Below are positions 45,207 to 53,379 of a stretch of 64,000 bases of DNA, piece after piece; position 1 is the first letter of the stretch, and the number at the start of each line of letters is the position of its first letter. Source of the stretch: Burkholderia lata (lineage in GTDB: Bacteria > Pseudomonadota > Gammaproteobacteria > Burkholderiales > Burkholderiaceae); the NCBI RefSeq assembly GCF_000012945.1, contig NC_007510.1:930001-994000 (forward strand), given 5' to 3'. The position numbers and the translations under genes are program-made. The notes beneath the pieces were generated by a model. It had not been told where the DNA came from and ran no database searches. It saw nothing but the letters and a program-made list of their open reading frames with translations.

Positions 45207-46763
45207 TCAGAGACCGATCTCCTGCCAGAGCCGGTCGACGCGCGCCTTCACGGCCGCATCCATCTCGATCGGGCGGCCCCATTCGCGGTTGGTCTCGCCG
45301 GGCCACTTGTTGGTCGCGTCCAGCCCCATCTTCGAACCGAGGCCGGCGACCGGCGACGCGAAGTCGAGATAGTCGATCGGCGTGCTGTCGACCATCACGG
45401 TGTCGCGCACGGGGTCGACGCGCGTCGTGATCGCCCAGATCACTTCCTTCCAGTCGCGGATGTTCACGTCCTCGTCGACGACCACGATGAACTTCGTATA
45501 CATGAACTGCCGCAGGAAGCTCCACACGCCGAACATCACGCGCTTCGCGTGGCCCGCGTAGCTCTTCTTCATCTGGACGATGGCCATCCGGTAGCTACAG
45601 CCTTCGGGCGGCAGGTAGAAGTCGGTGATCTCGGTGAACTGCTTCTGCAGCAGCGGCACGAACACCTCGTTGAGCGCGACGCCGAGCACCGCGGGCTCGT
45701 CAGGCGGCTTGCCCGTGTAGGTCGAGTGGTAGATCGCGTCGCGGCGCATCGTGATGCGCTCGACGGTGAACACCGGGAACCACTCCTGCTCGTTGTAATA
45801 GCCGGTGTGGTCGCCGTACGGGCCTTCGAGCGCGTGCTCGTACTTGGCCGATGCGTTGCCGGCCGGGCGCGGCGGTGCGCCGGCCGGAGCAGGGGCGGGG
45901 GCGCCTTCCTGCGGATAGATGAAGCCTTCGAGCACGATCTCCGCGCGCGCGGGCACCTGCAGCGTGTCGACGCCGGGCGTCAGGCACTTCGCGAGCTCCG
46001 TGCGGCTGCCGCGCAGCAGGCCGGCGAACTGGTACTCGGACAGCGAATCGGGCACGGGCGTCACCGCGCCGAGCGTCGTGGCCGGATCGGCGCCGAGCAC
46101 GACCGCGACCGGATACGGCTTGCCGGGGTTCTGCAGCGCGAATTCGCGGAAGTCGAGCGCGCCGCCGCGATGCGCGAGCCAGCGCATGATCAGCTTGTTG
46201 CGGCCGATCAGCTGCTGACGGTAGATCCCGAGGTTCTGCCGCGACTTGTTCGGCCCGCGCGTGACCGTCAGGCCCCACGTGACGAGCGGCCCTGCGTCGC
46301 CGGGCCAGCAGGTCTGGATCGGCAGCCGGTTCAGGTCGACGTCGGCGCCTTCCCAGACGATCTCCTGGCACGGTGGCGACGATACCGACTTCGGCGCCAT
46401 GTCCCACACGGCCTTCGCGAGCGACAGCAGCTTGCCGGCGTCCTTCAGGCTCTTCGGCGGATCGGGTTCCTTCAGCGCGGACAGCAGGCGCCCGAGATCG
46501 CGCAGCGAATCGAGCGCGGCGTCGTCGCCCGCATCGACGCCCATGCCGAGCGCGACGCGGCGCGGCGTGCCGAACAGGTTGCCCAGCACCGGGAAGTCGT
46601 AGCCAGTCGGTGCGTTGAACAGCAGCGCAGGGCCGCCGGCGCGCAGCACGCGGTCGCACAGCTCGGTCATTTCGAGCACGGGCGACACGGGCTGCGTGAC
46701 GCGCCGCAGTTCGCCGAGCGCCTCGAGGCGCTGGATGAAATCGCGTAAGTCTTTGTATTTCAT
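45207..46763 (-). CDS. ubiD: UbiD, 3-octaprenyl-4-hydroxybenzoate carboxy-lyase
   Basis: Prenyl-FMN-dependent decarboxylase of ubiquinone biosynthesis. The 518-residue length fits E. coli UbiD (497) with a 20-residue Pro/Ala insert ([14 protein letters not shown]) near residue 300. Conserved segments are [33 protein letters not shown] and [20 protein letters not shown]; the metal/cofactor Glu lies in the [17 protein letters not shown] region. Start [20 protein letters not shown] at 46763 is standard. An UbiX is not seen in this window. Confidence 0.96.
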   Translation of the reverse strand: MKYKDLRDFIQRLEALGELRRVTQPVSPVLEMTELCDRVLRAGGPALLFNAPTGYDFPVLGNLFGTPRRVALGMGVDAGDDAALDSLRDLGRLLSALKEPDPPKSLKDAGKLLSLAKAVWDMAPKSVSSPPCQEIVWEGADVDLNRLPIQTCWPGDAGPLVTWGLTVTRGPNKSRQNLGIYRQQLIGRNKLIMRWLAHRGGALDFREFALQNPGKPYPVAVVLGADPATTLGAVTPVPDSLSEYQFAGLLRGSRTELAKCLTPGVDTLQVPARAEIVLEGFIYPQEGAPAPAPAGAPPRPAGNASAKYEHALEGPYGDHTGYYNEQEWFPVFTVERITMRRDAIYHSTYTGKPPDEPAVLGVALNEVFVPLLQKQFTEITDFYLPPEGCSYRMAIVQMKKSYAGHAKRVMFGVWSFLRQFMYTKFIVVVDEDVNIRDWKEVIWAITTRVDPVRDTVMVDSTPIDYLDFASPVAGLGSKMGLDATNKWPGETNREWGRPIEMDAAVKARVDRLWQEIGL

Positions 46764-46977
46764 GAAGATGGTCCGGGCCACCCGCCAGGCGGGCAGCGAT
46801 GGGTGGGCACAGCGGCTGGCTGTGACCCCGAATCGACCGACGATTTTACCCGCGCCGCCGCATGCCCGCCCGGCGGAGAAAAAAGTCGACTGCGCGCAAA
46901 CCCCCTACGGCACGGGGCTTGCGATCTGAAGAGCGCCGTTAAATTACTTTTTGTTATGATTTCAATGTTTTATAGTG

Positions 46978-47005
46978 TTGACGATCTATAAAACCCTGCT
47001 AGAAT
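46978..47005 (+). promoter_or_regulatory. Sigma-70 promoter
   Basis: -35 TTGACG (46978-46983), 16-bp spacer, -10 TAGAAT (47000-47005), in an AT-rich tract (ataaaaccctgc between). Transcription would begin near 47012. One of the best vegetative promoters in the window. Confidence 0.75.
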
Positions 47006-47011
47006 CCGCTC

Positions 47012-47151
47012 ACATTGGCTGCAGGGTAAAAGGCTTCGAGCCGCCAATCACCGATCTTTGACGCAGCGCGTCACCGTCCGCCGAATCCTGCACGGCGTAT
47101 CCGACGGCTTGAGTTGTAGTCCCGGCCAGCGCCACCAGACGCTGGTTTTTT
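47012..47151 (+). ncRNA. Candidate small RNA or attenuated leader
   Basis: The interval between the strong promoter and the hairpin at 47125-47151 is about 140 nt, has no good open frame, and ends in an intrinsic terminator with six T. It could be a free-standing sRNA, or a leader whose termination controls the downstream transglycosylase. It does not match the 6S RNA or other structured RNA that I can recall. Confidence 0.4.
47125..47151 (+). terminator. Rho-independent terminator inside the leader
   Basis: Stem ccagcg / cgctgg (47126-47131, 47140-47145) with loop ccaccaga and six T (47146-47151). Confidence 0.75.
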
Positions 47152-47359
47152 ACGTGGGTGCCACCGCGTATGCCCGCCTCGCCCAGTGTGCGAAGGCGCC
47201 GGCCCTCTTACACCGTGGCCTCGAACGGTACTTATACCGTTTCCCCGATGCTTGCACGCCCCAACCAAAGCGTGCGGCGTCGTGATTCCGCGGCGCGTTA
47301 CCTGTCTCGCCATCGAGCTGAGCGAGCCGCACGAGTCATGTTCATGGGAGATGATCTGA

Positions 47360-48472
47360 ATGAACGCTTGGTTATCGTGGCGTCCTAGTGAGCAGCATGC
47401 GCAGTTCGTGCGCAGCATGCTGCGTCGCGGGACGCGTGTCAGTCACCATCTTTTCAGCGTTGTCGGCTGTCTCGCTGTCGCAGTTGCACTTGCACTGTGG
47501 CTGCTGCCAACCGTCCGCGGCACGCTTGCCGCGAAGCTGATGCCGGTCGTATCCGCGGCCGTGCAAGCTGGCCCGGCCCGTCTGCTGACCGGCCATCCGC
47601 TGCCGAACTTCGCGCCCGCCGGCGCGCAGCCGCAGCAGGAAGACAACAGCCCCGAAACGGACGCGCTTGCGGTCGGCCTCGACGTCGCACCGGAAGCCGC
47701 CGCCGCGCAGGGCGATGCGTCCGATCCGGCCCGTAACGGCCCGTCGCCCGTCGCGCTTGCGAAGCTGATCCCGACCCAGCGCGTGGCAGCCGATGCGCGT
47801 GACGACCGTGCGCTCGCATCGAATCGCGAACAGGCGCTCGTCGCGACCTACCTGTCGCGCCGTTACCGTGTCGCCCAGGAGCCGCTTGGCCAGCTCGTCA
47901 AGGCTGCGTTCCAGACCGGCCGTGACGTCGGCCTCGATCCGCTGCTGCTGCTGTCCGTGATGGCGATCGAATCGGGCTTCAACCCGTACGCGGAAAGCGG
48001 CGTCGGCGCGAAGGGCCTGATGCAGGTCATGTCGAAGGTCCATTCCGACAAGTTCGAGTATTTCGGCGGCACCGATACCGCGCTGCAGCCGCTCGCGAAC
48101 CTCCAGGTCGGCGCACTCGTGCTGAAGGACTGCATCGCACGTGGCGGCTCGCTCGCGACGGGCCTGCGCATGTACAACGGCTCGACGAACCCCGAGGACA
48201 ACGGCTACGGTTCGAAGGTGATGGCCGAGCGCGGTCGCCTGCGTGACGTCGCGCGTGGCCGTAGCGTGCCGGTCAATGCACCGCAGGCACCGGCGAAGCC
48301 GATCGTCACGGCCGCTGCCGTGACGGCAGCCGCAGGCGGCGCGAAGCGCGTGCATGCGACGCTCGAAACGTCGGCGAAGTCGACGGCATCGAAGGAAGCC
48401 ACGTCGCAGGACGACGCGAGCGTCGATACCGCGAAGCAGGCGCACAGCGACCATTCGGAGCTGGGCGCGTAA
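47360..48472 (+). CDS. Lytic transglycosylase-domain protein (membrane anchored)
   Basis: A 370-residue protein with an N-terminal membrane anchor (residues about 30-50, FSVVGCLAVAVALALWLLPT) and an SLT domain at about 185-290: LSVMAIESGFNPYAESGVGA with the catalytic Glu, AKGLMQVMSKVHSDKF and the terminal GLRMYNGSTNPEDNGYGSKV. It cleaves the peptidoglycan glycan strand to 1,6-anhydro products. C-terminal tail is Ala/Lys/Thr-rich and low complexity. Start ATG 47360 with GGGAGATGATC upstream; the long leader above suggests transcript-level control. Confidence 0.9.
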   Translation: MNAWLSWRPSEQHAQFVRSMLRRGTRVSHHLFSVVGCLAVAVALALWLLPTVRGTLAAKLMPVVSAAVQAGPARLLTGHPLPNFAPAGAQPQQEDNSPETDALAVGLDVAPEAAAAQGDASDPARNGPSPVALAKLIPTQRVAADARDDRALASNREQALVATYLSRRYRVAQEPLGQLVKAAFQTGRDVGLDPLLLLSVMAIESGFNPYAESGVGAKGLMQVMSKVHSDKFEYFGGTDTALQPLANLQVGALVLKDCIARGGSLATGLRMYNGSTNPEDNGYGSKVMAERGRLRDVARGRSVPVNAPQAPAKPIVTAAAVTAAAGGAKRVHATLETSAKSTASKEATSQDDASVDTAKQAHSDHSELGA

Positions 48473-48502
48473 CTTACGCATCGCTCCGGCAGGCAGGAAA
48501 GG

Positions 48503-48536
48503 AAAAAGGCACCCGATCCGGGTGCCTTTTTGTTTT
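48503..48536 (+). terminator. Rho-independent terminator of the transglycosylase gene
   Basis: Stem aggcacccg / cgggtgcct (48507-48515, 48519-48527) with loop atc followed by a T-rich run; the A-run on the left lets it serve the minus strand too. Confidence 0.85.
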
Positions 48537-48571
48537 TACGGTACGCGGAATGGCCGCCGCACCGCCGCGTG

Positions 48572-49768
48572 TCAGTGCTGCCCGAACAGCGTCGCGAGTC
48601 GGTCGACCGCTTCCTCGAGCCGCGAGTAGGCGGTCGCATAGGACAGGCGGATATAGTCGCGTGGCGCATGGACGCCGAAGTCCATGCCGGGCACCAGCAC
48701 GACGCCCGCGTCGTGCAGCATCGCCGTCGTGAGTGCGGCGCTGTCGCCGGCTGCCGGGTGGGCGACGCCGCCGCAGTGCGCATAGACATAGAACGCGCCG
48801 TCCGGCATCACGGGCACCGTGAAGCCGAGCCGCTCGAGCGCCGGTGCGATGAAGTCGCGGCGGCGCTTGAATTCGAGGCGGCGCGCTTCGTAGATATCGA
48901 GCGCGGCCGGCTCGAAGCACGCGAGCGCCGCGTGCTGCGCGAGCGCGGACGGGCAGATGAACAGGTTCTGCGCCAGCTTCTCGAACGTGCCGACCAGCGC
49001 GGGCGGCACGACCAGCCAGCCGAGCCGCCAGCCCGTCATGCTGAAATACTTGGAGAAGCTGTTCACGGTGACGACGTCGTCGCCGAACGACAGCGCCGAC
49101 ACGGGCGCCGCGTCGTAGCTGAGCCCCTGGTAGATCTCGTCGACGATCGTGAAGCCGCCGCGTGCGCGCACGGCTTCGACGATCCGTTTCAGTTCGTCGG
49201 GTTCGAGCGACGTGCCGGTCGGGTTCGACGGCGACGCGAGCAGCACGCCGCGCGTGCGGTCGCCCCAGCGCGTACGGACGTCATCCTCGGTGAGCTGGAA
49301 GCGCGCGTCCGGGCCGCTCGGCACGAGCACCGCACGGCCTTCGGCCGCCGCGACGAAGTGCCGGTTGCACGGATACGACGGGTCGGGCATCAGCACCTCG
49401 TCGTCACGCCCGACGAGCGCGAGGCACGCGAGCAGCAGCGCGGCAGACGCGCCGGCCGTCACGACGATCCGTTCCGGACTGATCGTGAGGCCGTACGCGC
49501 GCGCGTAGTGCGCGGCGATCGCCTCGCGCAGCGGCGCAATGCCGAGCGCGCTCGTATATTGGGTGACGCCGCGGCGCAGTGCAGCCGCGGCCGCTTCGAC
49601 GACCGGCTCCGGCGCGGTGAAATCCGGCTCGCCGATGCCCATGTGGATAACATCGCGCCCGGAGGACTCGAGACGCTGTGCCTCCTTCATCAATTCCATC
49701 ACGTAGAAGGGCTGGATCGCGTCGACACGTGCGGCGAGTCTGACGAGCGAATCGGTGGCGGTATTCAT
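48572..49768 (-). CDS. Class I/II pyridoxal-phosphate aminotransferase
   Basis: A 398-residue aminotransferase: MGIGEPDFTAPEPVVEAAAA, PSYPCNRHFV, ASPSNPTGTSLEP, and the PLP lysine in FSKYFSMTGWRLGW. Close to AspC/AlaT-type fold-I enzymes, substrate likely an amino acid such as alanine or aspartate but not assignable. Start at 49768 (MNTATDSLVRLAARVDAIQP) is the family start; the 16 codons upstream are terminator DNA. Lies 74 bp downstream of nusB. Confidence 0.9.
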   Translation of the reverse strand: MNTATDSLVRLAARVDAIQPFYVMELMKEAQRLESSGRDVIHMGIGEPDFTAPEPVVEAAAAALRRGVTQYTSALGIAPLREAIAAHYARAYGLTISPERIVVTAGASAALLLACLALVGRDDEVLMPDPSYPCNRHFVAAAEGRAVLVPSGPDARFQLTEDDVRTRWGDRTRGVLLASPSNPTGTSLEPDELKRIVEAVRARGGFTIVDEIYQGLSYDAAPVSALSFGDDVVTVNSFSKYFSMTGWRLGWLVVPPALVGTFEKLAQNLFICPSALAQHAALACFEPAALDIYEARRLEFKRRRDFIAPALERLGFTVPVMPDGAFYVYAHCGGVAHPAAGDSAALTTAMLHDAGVVLVPGMDFGVHAPRDYIRLSYATAYSRLEEAVDRLATLFGQH

Positions 49769-49799
49769 CGGGCGGGCAGGGCGAGGGAGGCGAGGCAAA

Positions 49800-49827
49800 A
49801 GAAAAAACGGGCGCATGCGCGCCCGTT
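49800..49827 (-). terminator. Rho-independent terminator of nusB
   Basis: Stem aacgggcgc / gcgcccgtt (49806-49814, 49819-49827) with 4-nt loop, followed on the minus strand by a T-run (TTTTTTC). Ends the ribBA-ribH-nusB transcript. Confidence 0.85.
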
Positions 49828-49841
49828 CCGGACCAACGGGT

Positions 49842-50279
49842 TCAGCCGTTGCGGCGCGCCTGCGTTTCGGCGGGGCGCAGCTTCGCGGCGAGCTTGTCGA
49901 GCACGCCGTTCACGTACTTGTAGCCGTCGGAGCCACCGAACGTCTTCGCGAGTTCGACAGCTTCGTTGATGATCACGCGGTACGGCGTTTCGACGTGGTG
50001 CGTGAGCTCGAACGTCGCGATCAGCAGCACGGCGCGTTCGACCGGCGACAGCTGCTCGATCGGGCGGTCGAGCGACGGCGTCAGCGCTTCGACGAGCGTC
50101 GCGTGCTCGCGGATCACGCCGTGCAGGATCGCCTCGAGCAGCTCCTTGTCAGCCTTGTCGTAGCCGAGCGCGCCGCGCAGTTGCGCGTCGATCTCACCGG
50201 AGGACGCGTTCGACAGCAGCCACTGGTACAGCCCCTGCGTCGCCAGCTCGCGCGATTGTCGGCGGGCGCTCTTCTTCAT
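49842..50279 (-). CDS. nusB: Transcription antitermination factor NusB
   Basis: NusB joins NusE on boxA RNA to prevent Rho-dependent termination at rRNA operons. The 145-residue length fits, with [60 protein letters not shown] and [15 protein letters not shown]. Start ATG at 50279 overlaps the ribH stop by ATGA. Order ribH-nusB is the usual one in beta-proteobacteria. Confidence 0.97.
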   Translation of the reverse strand: MKKSARRQSRELATQGLYQWLLSNASSGEIDAQLRGALGYDKADKELLEAILHGVIREHATLVEALTPSLDRPIEQLSPVERAVLLIATFELTHHVETPYRVIINEAVELAKTFGGSDGYKYVNGVLDKLAAKLRPAETQARRNG

Positions 50280-50794
50280 GCGCGCTCCTCTTCGTCGTCT
50301 TCGTCTTCCTCTTCGTCCTCGTCGTCATCGCCGAGCTGGTCGAGTGCCATCGTCAGGTTGGCCATCTCGACGGCGACGCGTGCGGCGTCACGACCCTTTT
50401 CGGTCATGCGCGCGACGGCCTGCTCGTCGTTTTCGGTCGTCAGGACCGCGTTCGCGATCGGCAGGTTGAAGTCGAGGCCGATGCGGGTGATGCCCGCGCC
50501 GCTCTCGTTCGACACGAGTTCGAAGTGGTAGGTCTCGCCGCGGATCACTGCGCCGAGCGCGATCAGCGCGTCGAACTGGCCGCTTTCCGCGAGCTTCTGC
50601 AGCGCGAGCGGGATTTCCAGCGCGCCGGGCACCGACACGAGCAGCACGTCTTCACCGGTGACGCCGAGGCGTTCCAGTTCCTCGACGCACGCGTCGGCGA
50701 GGCCGTTGCACACGGGCTCGTTGAAGCGCGATTGCACGATGCCGATACGCAGGCCGTCGCCTTCGAGATTCGGTTGGTATTGTCCGATTTCCAT
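50276..50794 (-). CDS. ribH: 6,7-dimethyl-8-ribityllumazine synthase RibH
   Basis: Penultimate enzyme of riboflavin synthesis. The 172-residue protein shows [47 protein letters not shown] and [13 protein letters not shown]. The C-terminus is an acidic tail ([18 protein letters not shown]) not present in most RibH proteins. Start at 50794 is the family start. Follows ribBA by 53 bp. Confidence 0.97.
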   Translation of the reverse strand: MEIGQYQPNLEGDGLRIGIVQSRFNEPVCNGLADACVEELERLGVTGEDVLLVSVPGALEIPLALQKLAESGQFDALIALGAVIRGETYHFELVSNESGAGITRIGLDFNLPIANAVLTTENDEQAVARMTEKGRDAARVAVEMANLTMALDQLGDDDEDEEEDEDDEEERA

Positions 50795-50847
50795 GATCTT
50801 GTCCGTGGTGTGGATGAACGGTTATAGGGCGAAAGCGCCGTGGCGGG

Positions 50848-51990
50848 TTACGCGTTGGACGCCGGGCAGGACTTGGCTTCGCCGCCGGGCATCGGAATGA
50901 AGCCCGTGACTTCCAGGCCGTAGCCGGACATGCTGCCCAGCTTGCGCGGATTCGACAGCACCTGCATCTTGCTGACGCCGACATCGCGCAGGATCTGCGC
51001 GCCGATGCCGAACGTCTTGAAATCAACCGGCCGGCGCTTGAGCGCAGCGGCCTTTTCTTCCTCGTCGAACGCCTTGAAGACGTCGATCAGGTGTTCCTTC
51101 GTGTCGCCGCAGTTGAGCAGCACGATCACGCCGAGGTCGCGTTCCGCGATCTCGCGCATGGCGGCGTCGAGCGTCCACGAGTGCGTCGACACGCCCGTCT
51201 CGAGCAGGTCGAGCACCGACAGCGGCTCGTGCACGCGCACCGGCGTATCGACGTCCGGCGACGGCGCACCGCGCACCAGCGCGATGTGCGGCGAGCCGCT
51301 CGGCTGGTCGCGGTACAGCACCGCGCGGAACGTGCCGTGCGCGGTCTGCATCGTGCGCTCGGCGATCCGCTCGATGATCGATTCGGTGCGGCTGCGGTAC
51401 TGGATCAGGTCGGCGATCGTGCCGATCTTCAGGTTGTGTTCCTGCGCGAACTCGATCAGGTCGGGCAGGCGCGCCATCGTGCCGTCGTCCTTGATGATCT
51501 CGCAGATCACCGCGGCCGGCGTGAGGCCCGCAAGCGCGGTGAAGTCGCAACCGGCCTCGGTATGGCCCGCGCGGACGAGCACGCCACCCGGCTGCGCCAT
51601 GATCGGGAACACGTGGCCCGGCTGCACGATGTGCTCGGGACGCACGTCATGCGCGACCGCCGTGGCGATCGTGCGCGCACGGTCGGCGGCCGAGATGCCG
51701 GTCGTCACGCCTTCGGCCGCTTCGATGCTGACCGTGAAGGCGGTGCCGTACTGCGTGCCGTTGCGGTAGGTCATCAGCGGCAGGTGCAGCTGCTTGCAGC
51801 GTTCCTGCGTCAACGTCAGACAAACCAGGCCGCGGCCGTACTTGGCCATGAAGTTGATCGCTTCCGGCGTGACGAATTCGGCGGCGATCACGAGGTCGCC
51901 CTCGTTTTCGCGGTCTTCTTCGTCGACCAGGATCACCATCCGGCCGGCTTTCAGCTCGGCGATGATGTCGAGCGTGGAGGCGAGCGTCAT
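50848..51990 (-). CDS. ribB: RibB-type 3,4-dihydroxy-2-butanone-4-phosphate synthase with decayed RibA domain
   Basis: The N-terminal half (about 1-205) is a full DHBP synthase: VDEEDRENEGDLVIAAE, MTYRNGTQYGTAFTVSIEAA, RAGHTEAGCDFTALAGL. The C-terminal half is a GTP cyclohydrolase II-like domain that lacks the metal-binding Cys cluster (the position of the VHSxCxTGDxxxSxRCDCG motif reads RVHEPLSVLDLL), so only RibB activity is expected. 380 residues. Operon with ribH and nusB. Name ribBA is used in databases. Confidence 0.93.
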   Translation of the reverse strand: MTLASTLDIIAELKAGRMVILVDEEDRENEGDLVIAAEFVTPEAINFMAKYGRGLVCLTLTQERCKQLHLPLMTYRNGTQYGTAFTVSIEAAEGVTTGISAADRARTIATAVAHDVRPEHIVQPGHVFPIMAQPGGVLVRAGHTEAGCDFTALAGLTPAAVICEIIKDDGTMARLPDLIEFAQEHNLKIGTIADLIQYRSRTESIIERIAERTMQTAHGTFRAVLYRDQPSGSPHIALVRGAPSPDVDTPVRVHEPLSVLDLLETGVSTHSWTLDAAMREIAERDLGVIVLLNCGDTKEHLIDVFKAFDEEEKAAALKRRPVDFKTFGIGAQILRDVGVSKMQVLSNPRKLGSMSGYGLEVTGFIPMPGGEAKSCPASNA

Positions 51991-52181
51991 AAGGGGGCGT
52001 GAAAGAGGAAAGTGCGTATTTTACGCCAGCCGGACGACGTTTCGGCTGGCATGGGCCGCGCGCGGCCGGCAAGCGCTCCGGAAAGCGCCGCGGCCGGCCT
52101 TCGCGGCAGGCCTGGCATGGCCGCCGCGCGTGGTGCGCCCGGGTGCGGACGGTAGCAGGCCGGGCTTTGCCCGGCCGCGCG
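51991..52181. other. Gap between ribBA and the DUF1993 gene
   Basis: 190 bp with GC-rich hairpins (gccgggc-ttt-gcccggc at about 52161-52178) but no T-run and no gene. I looked for an FMN riboswitch and found no match to its conserved core. Confidence 0.5.
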
Positions 52182-52700
52182 TCACGTGTGCTGGTCGCGC
52201 CCGCCCAGGTAGTCGAGCTTGCCGAGCTCGACGCCGCTGTGGCGCAGGATGTCGTACGCGGTCGTCACGTGGAAGAAGAAATTGGGCAGCACGAAATTCA
52301 GCAGGTACGACTGGCCGCTGAACTCGATCGGGCCGACGCGCATCTTCAGCACGATCTGGCGCGCCTCGCTGCCGTCGATCTGCGCGGCGTCGAAGCTTTT
52401 CAGGTAGTCGATCGTCTTCTGGATGCGTGCGTGCAGTTCGTCGAAGGTCTGCTCGACGTCCGGGTAGCTCGGGATCTCGACATCGGCGAGGCGCGCGGCG
52501 CAGCCCTTGGCCGTGTCGGTCGCGATGTAGACCTGGCGGACGAGCGGCAGCATGTCCGGGTACAGGCGGGCGCCGACGAACACCGACGGATCGATCTGCT
52601 TTTCGGTCGCATGAGCCTGCGCCTTGCCGAGGATGTGCTGCAGGTTGGTCAGGCCACGGATCAGCACGGGCAGCGAAGCCTGGTACATCGAGATGGACAT
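52182..52700 (-). CDS. DUF1993 family protein
   Basis: A 172-residue soluble protein starting MSISMYQASLPVLIRGLTNL, with HATEKQIDPSVFVGARLYPD, DTAKGCAARLADVEIPSYPD and a Tyr/Phe-rich segment (SYLLNFVLPNFFFHVTTAYD). Matches DUF1993 helical bundle proteins related to DinB. Function unknown. High GC, so it belongs to the host chromosome and marks the left edge of the low-GC island that follows. Confidence 0.88.
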   Translation of the reverse strand: MSISMYQASLPVLIRGLTNLQHILGKAQAHATEKQIDPSVFVGARLYPDMLPLVRQVYIATDTAKGCAARLADVEIPSYPDVEQTFDELHARIQKTIDYLKSFDAAQIDGSEARQIVLKMRVGPIEFSGQSYLLNFVLPNFFFHVTTAYDILRHSGVELGKLDYLGGRDQHT

Positions 52701-52829
52701 GGGGACGACTCCTGGTGGAAAAGAGGGCGGCTGGTACGCGACGTGCGTCGCGGCGCCGAATCCGCTGCCGTTGCATCTTAGCGCGACGGGACGGCCCGTG
52801 CGCGTCGTTGGCTGTCAGGCCAGGTGCGC

Positions 52830-53379
52830 GATACATCAGGGCCAGCGAGCGGATGCGAAGAGCATCATTTGATCGGCCGCGGCAGTCGGCGTTGACCGGT
52901 CGGTGGACTCTGTATGACGCAGGGTTGGATGCGAGCTACACGCATCGGCTGTGGCGTGATGGACATCGGGAAGGCCGAGCATTCGCCAGCGCAGATGAAA
53001 GAATGCATCGTGCGTCAGTTCGTCCGGTACCCATGCGTGACCGGCACGATGACCGGCAAGTGACGGAAAGGCTGCGGTGCCCGGACCATACCAGACCGAG
53101 CCGCCAGTCTGCTTTCCGAAGGGAACCGAACGAAACCCGCAGCAATCATCCTGATGGACGCCGTGCGATGCCGGCATTATCTGCTCGACATACCCTCAAA
53201 GATTATGTTGTGAGTCTCACCGGGAGCGTTTGCCTCACGTAAGGATCGGCTTAGAAGGTTGTTGGGATGCCGTCAAAACCACGGTCAAATAGTAACGTTT
53301 GCGTTCTAAACGGTTCCTTAGAAGATGTGCCTAGCAGATCCGATGTAAGGCTGGTGGGCAGGAGTATCGGTCATAAGAG
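52830..53379. other. Left flank of the low-GC island
   Basis: About 550 bp beginning after the DUF1993 gene's promoter region. GC falls sharply near 53210. Open frames on both strands (about 60-110 codons) show no family resemblance. A tract of low-GC sequence with tttgcgttctaaac leads into the helicase 3' end. I cannot identify direct repeats or an integrase here. Confidence 0.5.

Larger units (their letters stand above)
46764..47359. other. Gene-free leader region with a promoter and hairpin terminator
   Basis: About 600 bp, AT-rich from 46930 to 47005. It holds the TTGACG-N16-TAGAAT promoter and, 120 nt later, an intrinsic terminator (both listed separately), then about 200 bp without a supported gene before the transglycosylase start. 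Short frames here are not convincing. Confidence 0.6.

Noticed and set aside
45009..46748. 579-codon frame antisense to ubiD
   Set aside because: Antisense shadow of ubiD, charged low-complexity composition.
47158..47388. 76-codon frame in the transglycosylase leader
   Set aside because: Basic, low-complexity, overlaps the transglycosylase start; no ribosome-binding site or homology.
51991..52181. FMN riboswitch before ribBA
   Set aside because: No FMN-aptamer core seen; only GC-rich hairpins without a T-run.
52830..53379. Insertion-sequence remnant at the left island edge
   Set aside because: Suspected from sharp GC change and broken frames, but no transposase motif or terminal inverted repeats are visible.
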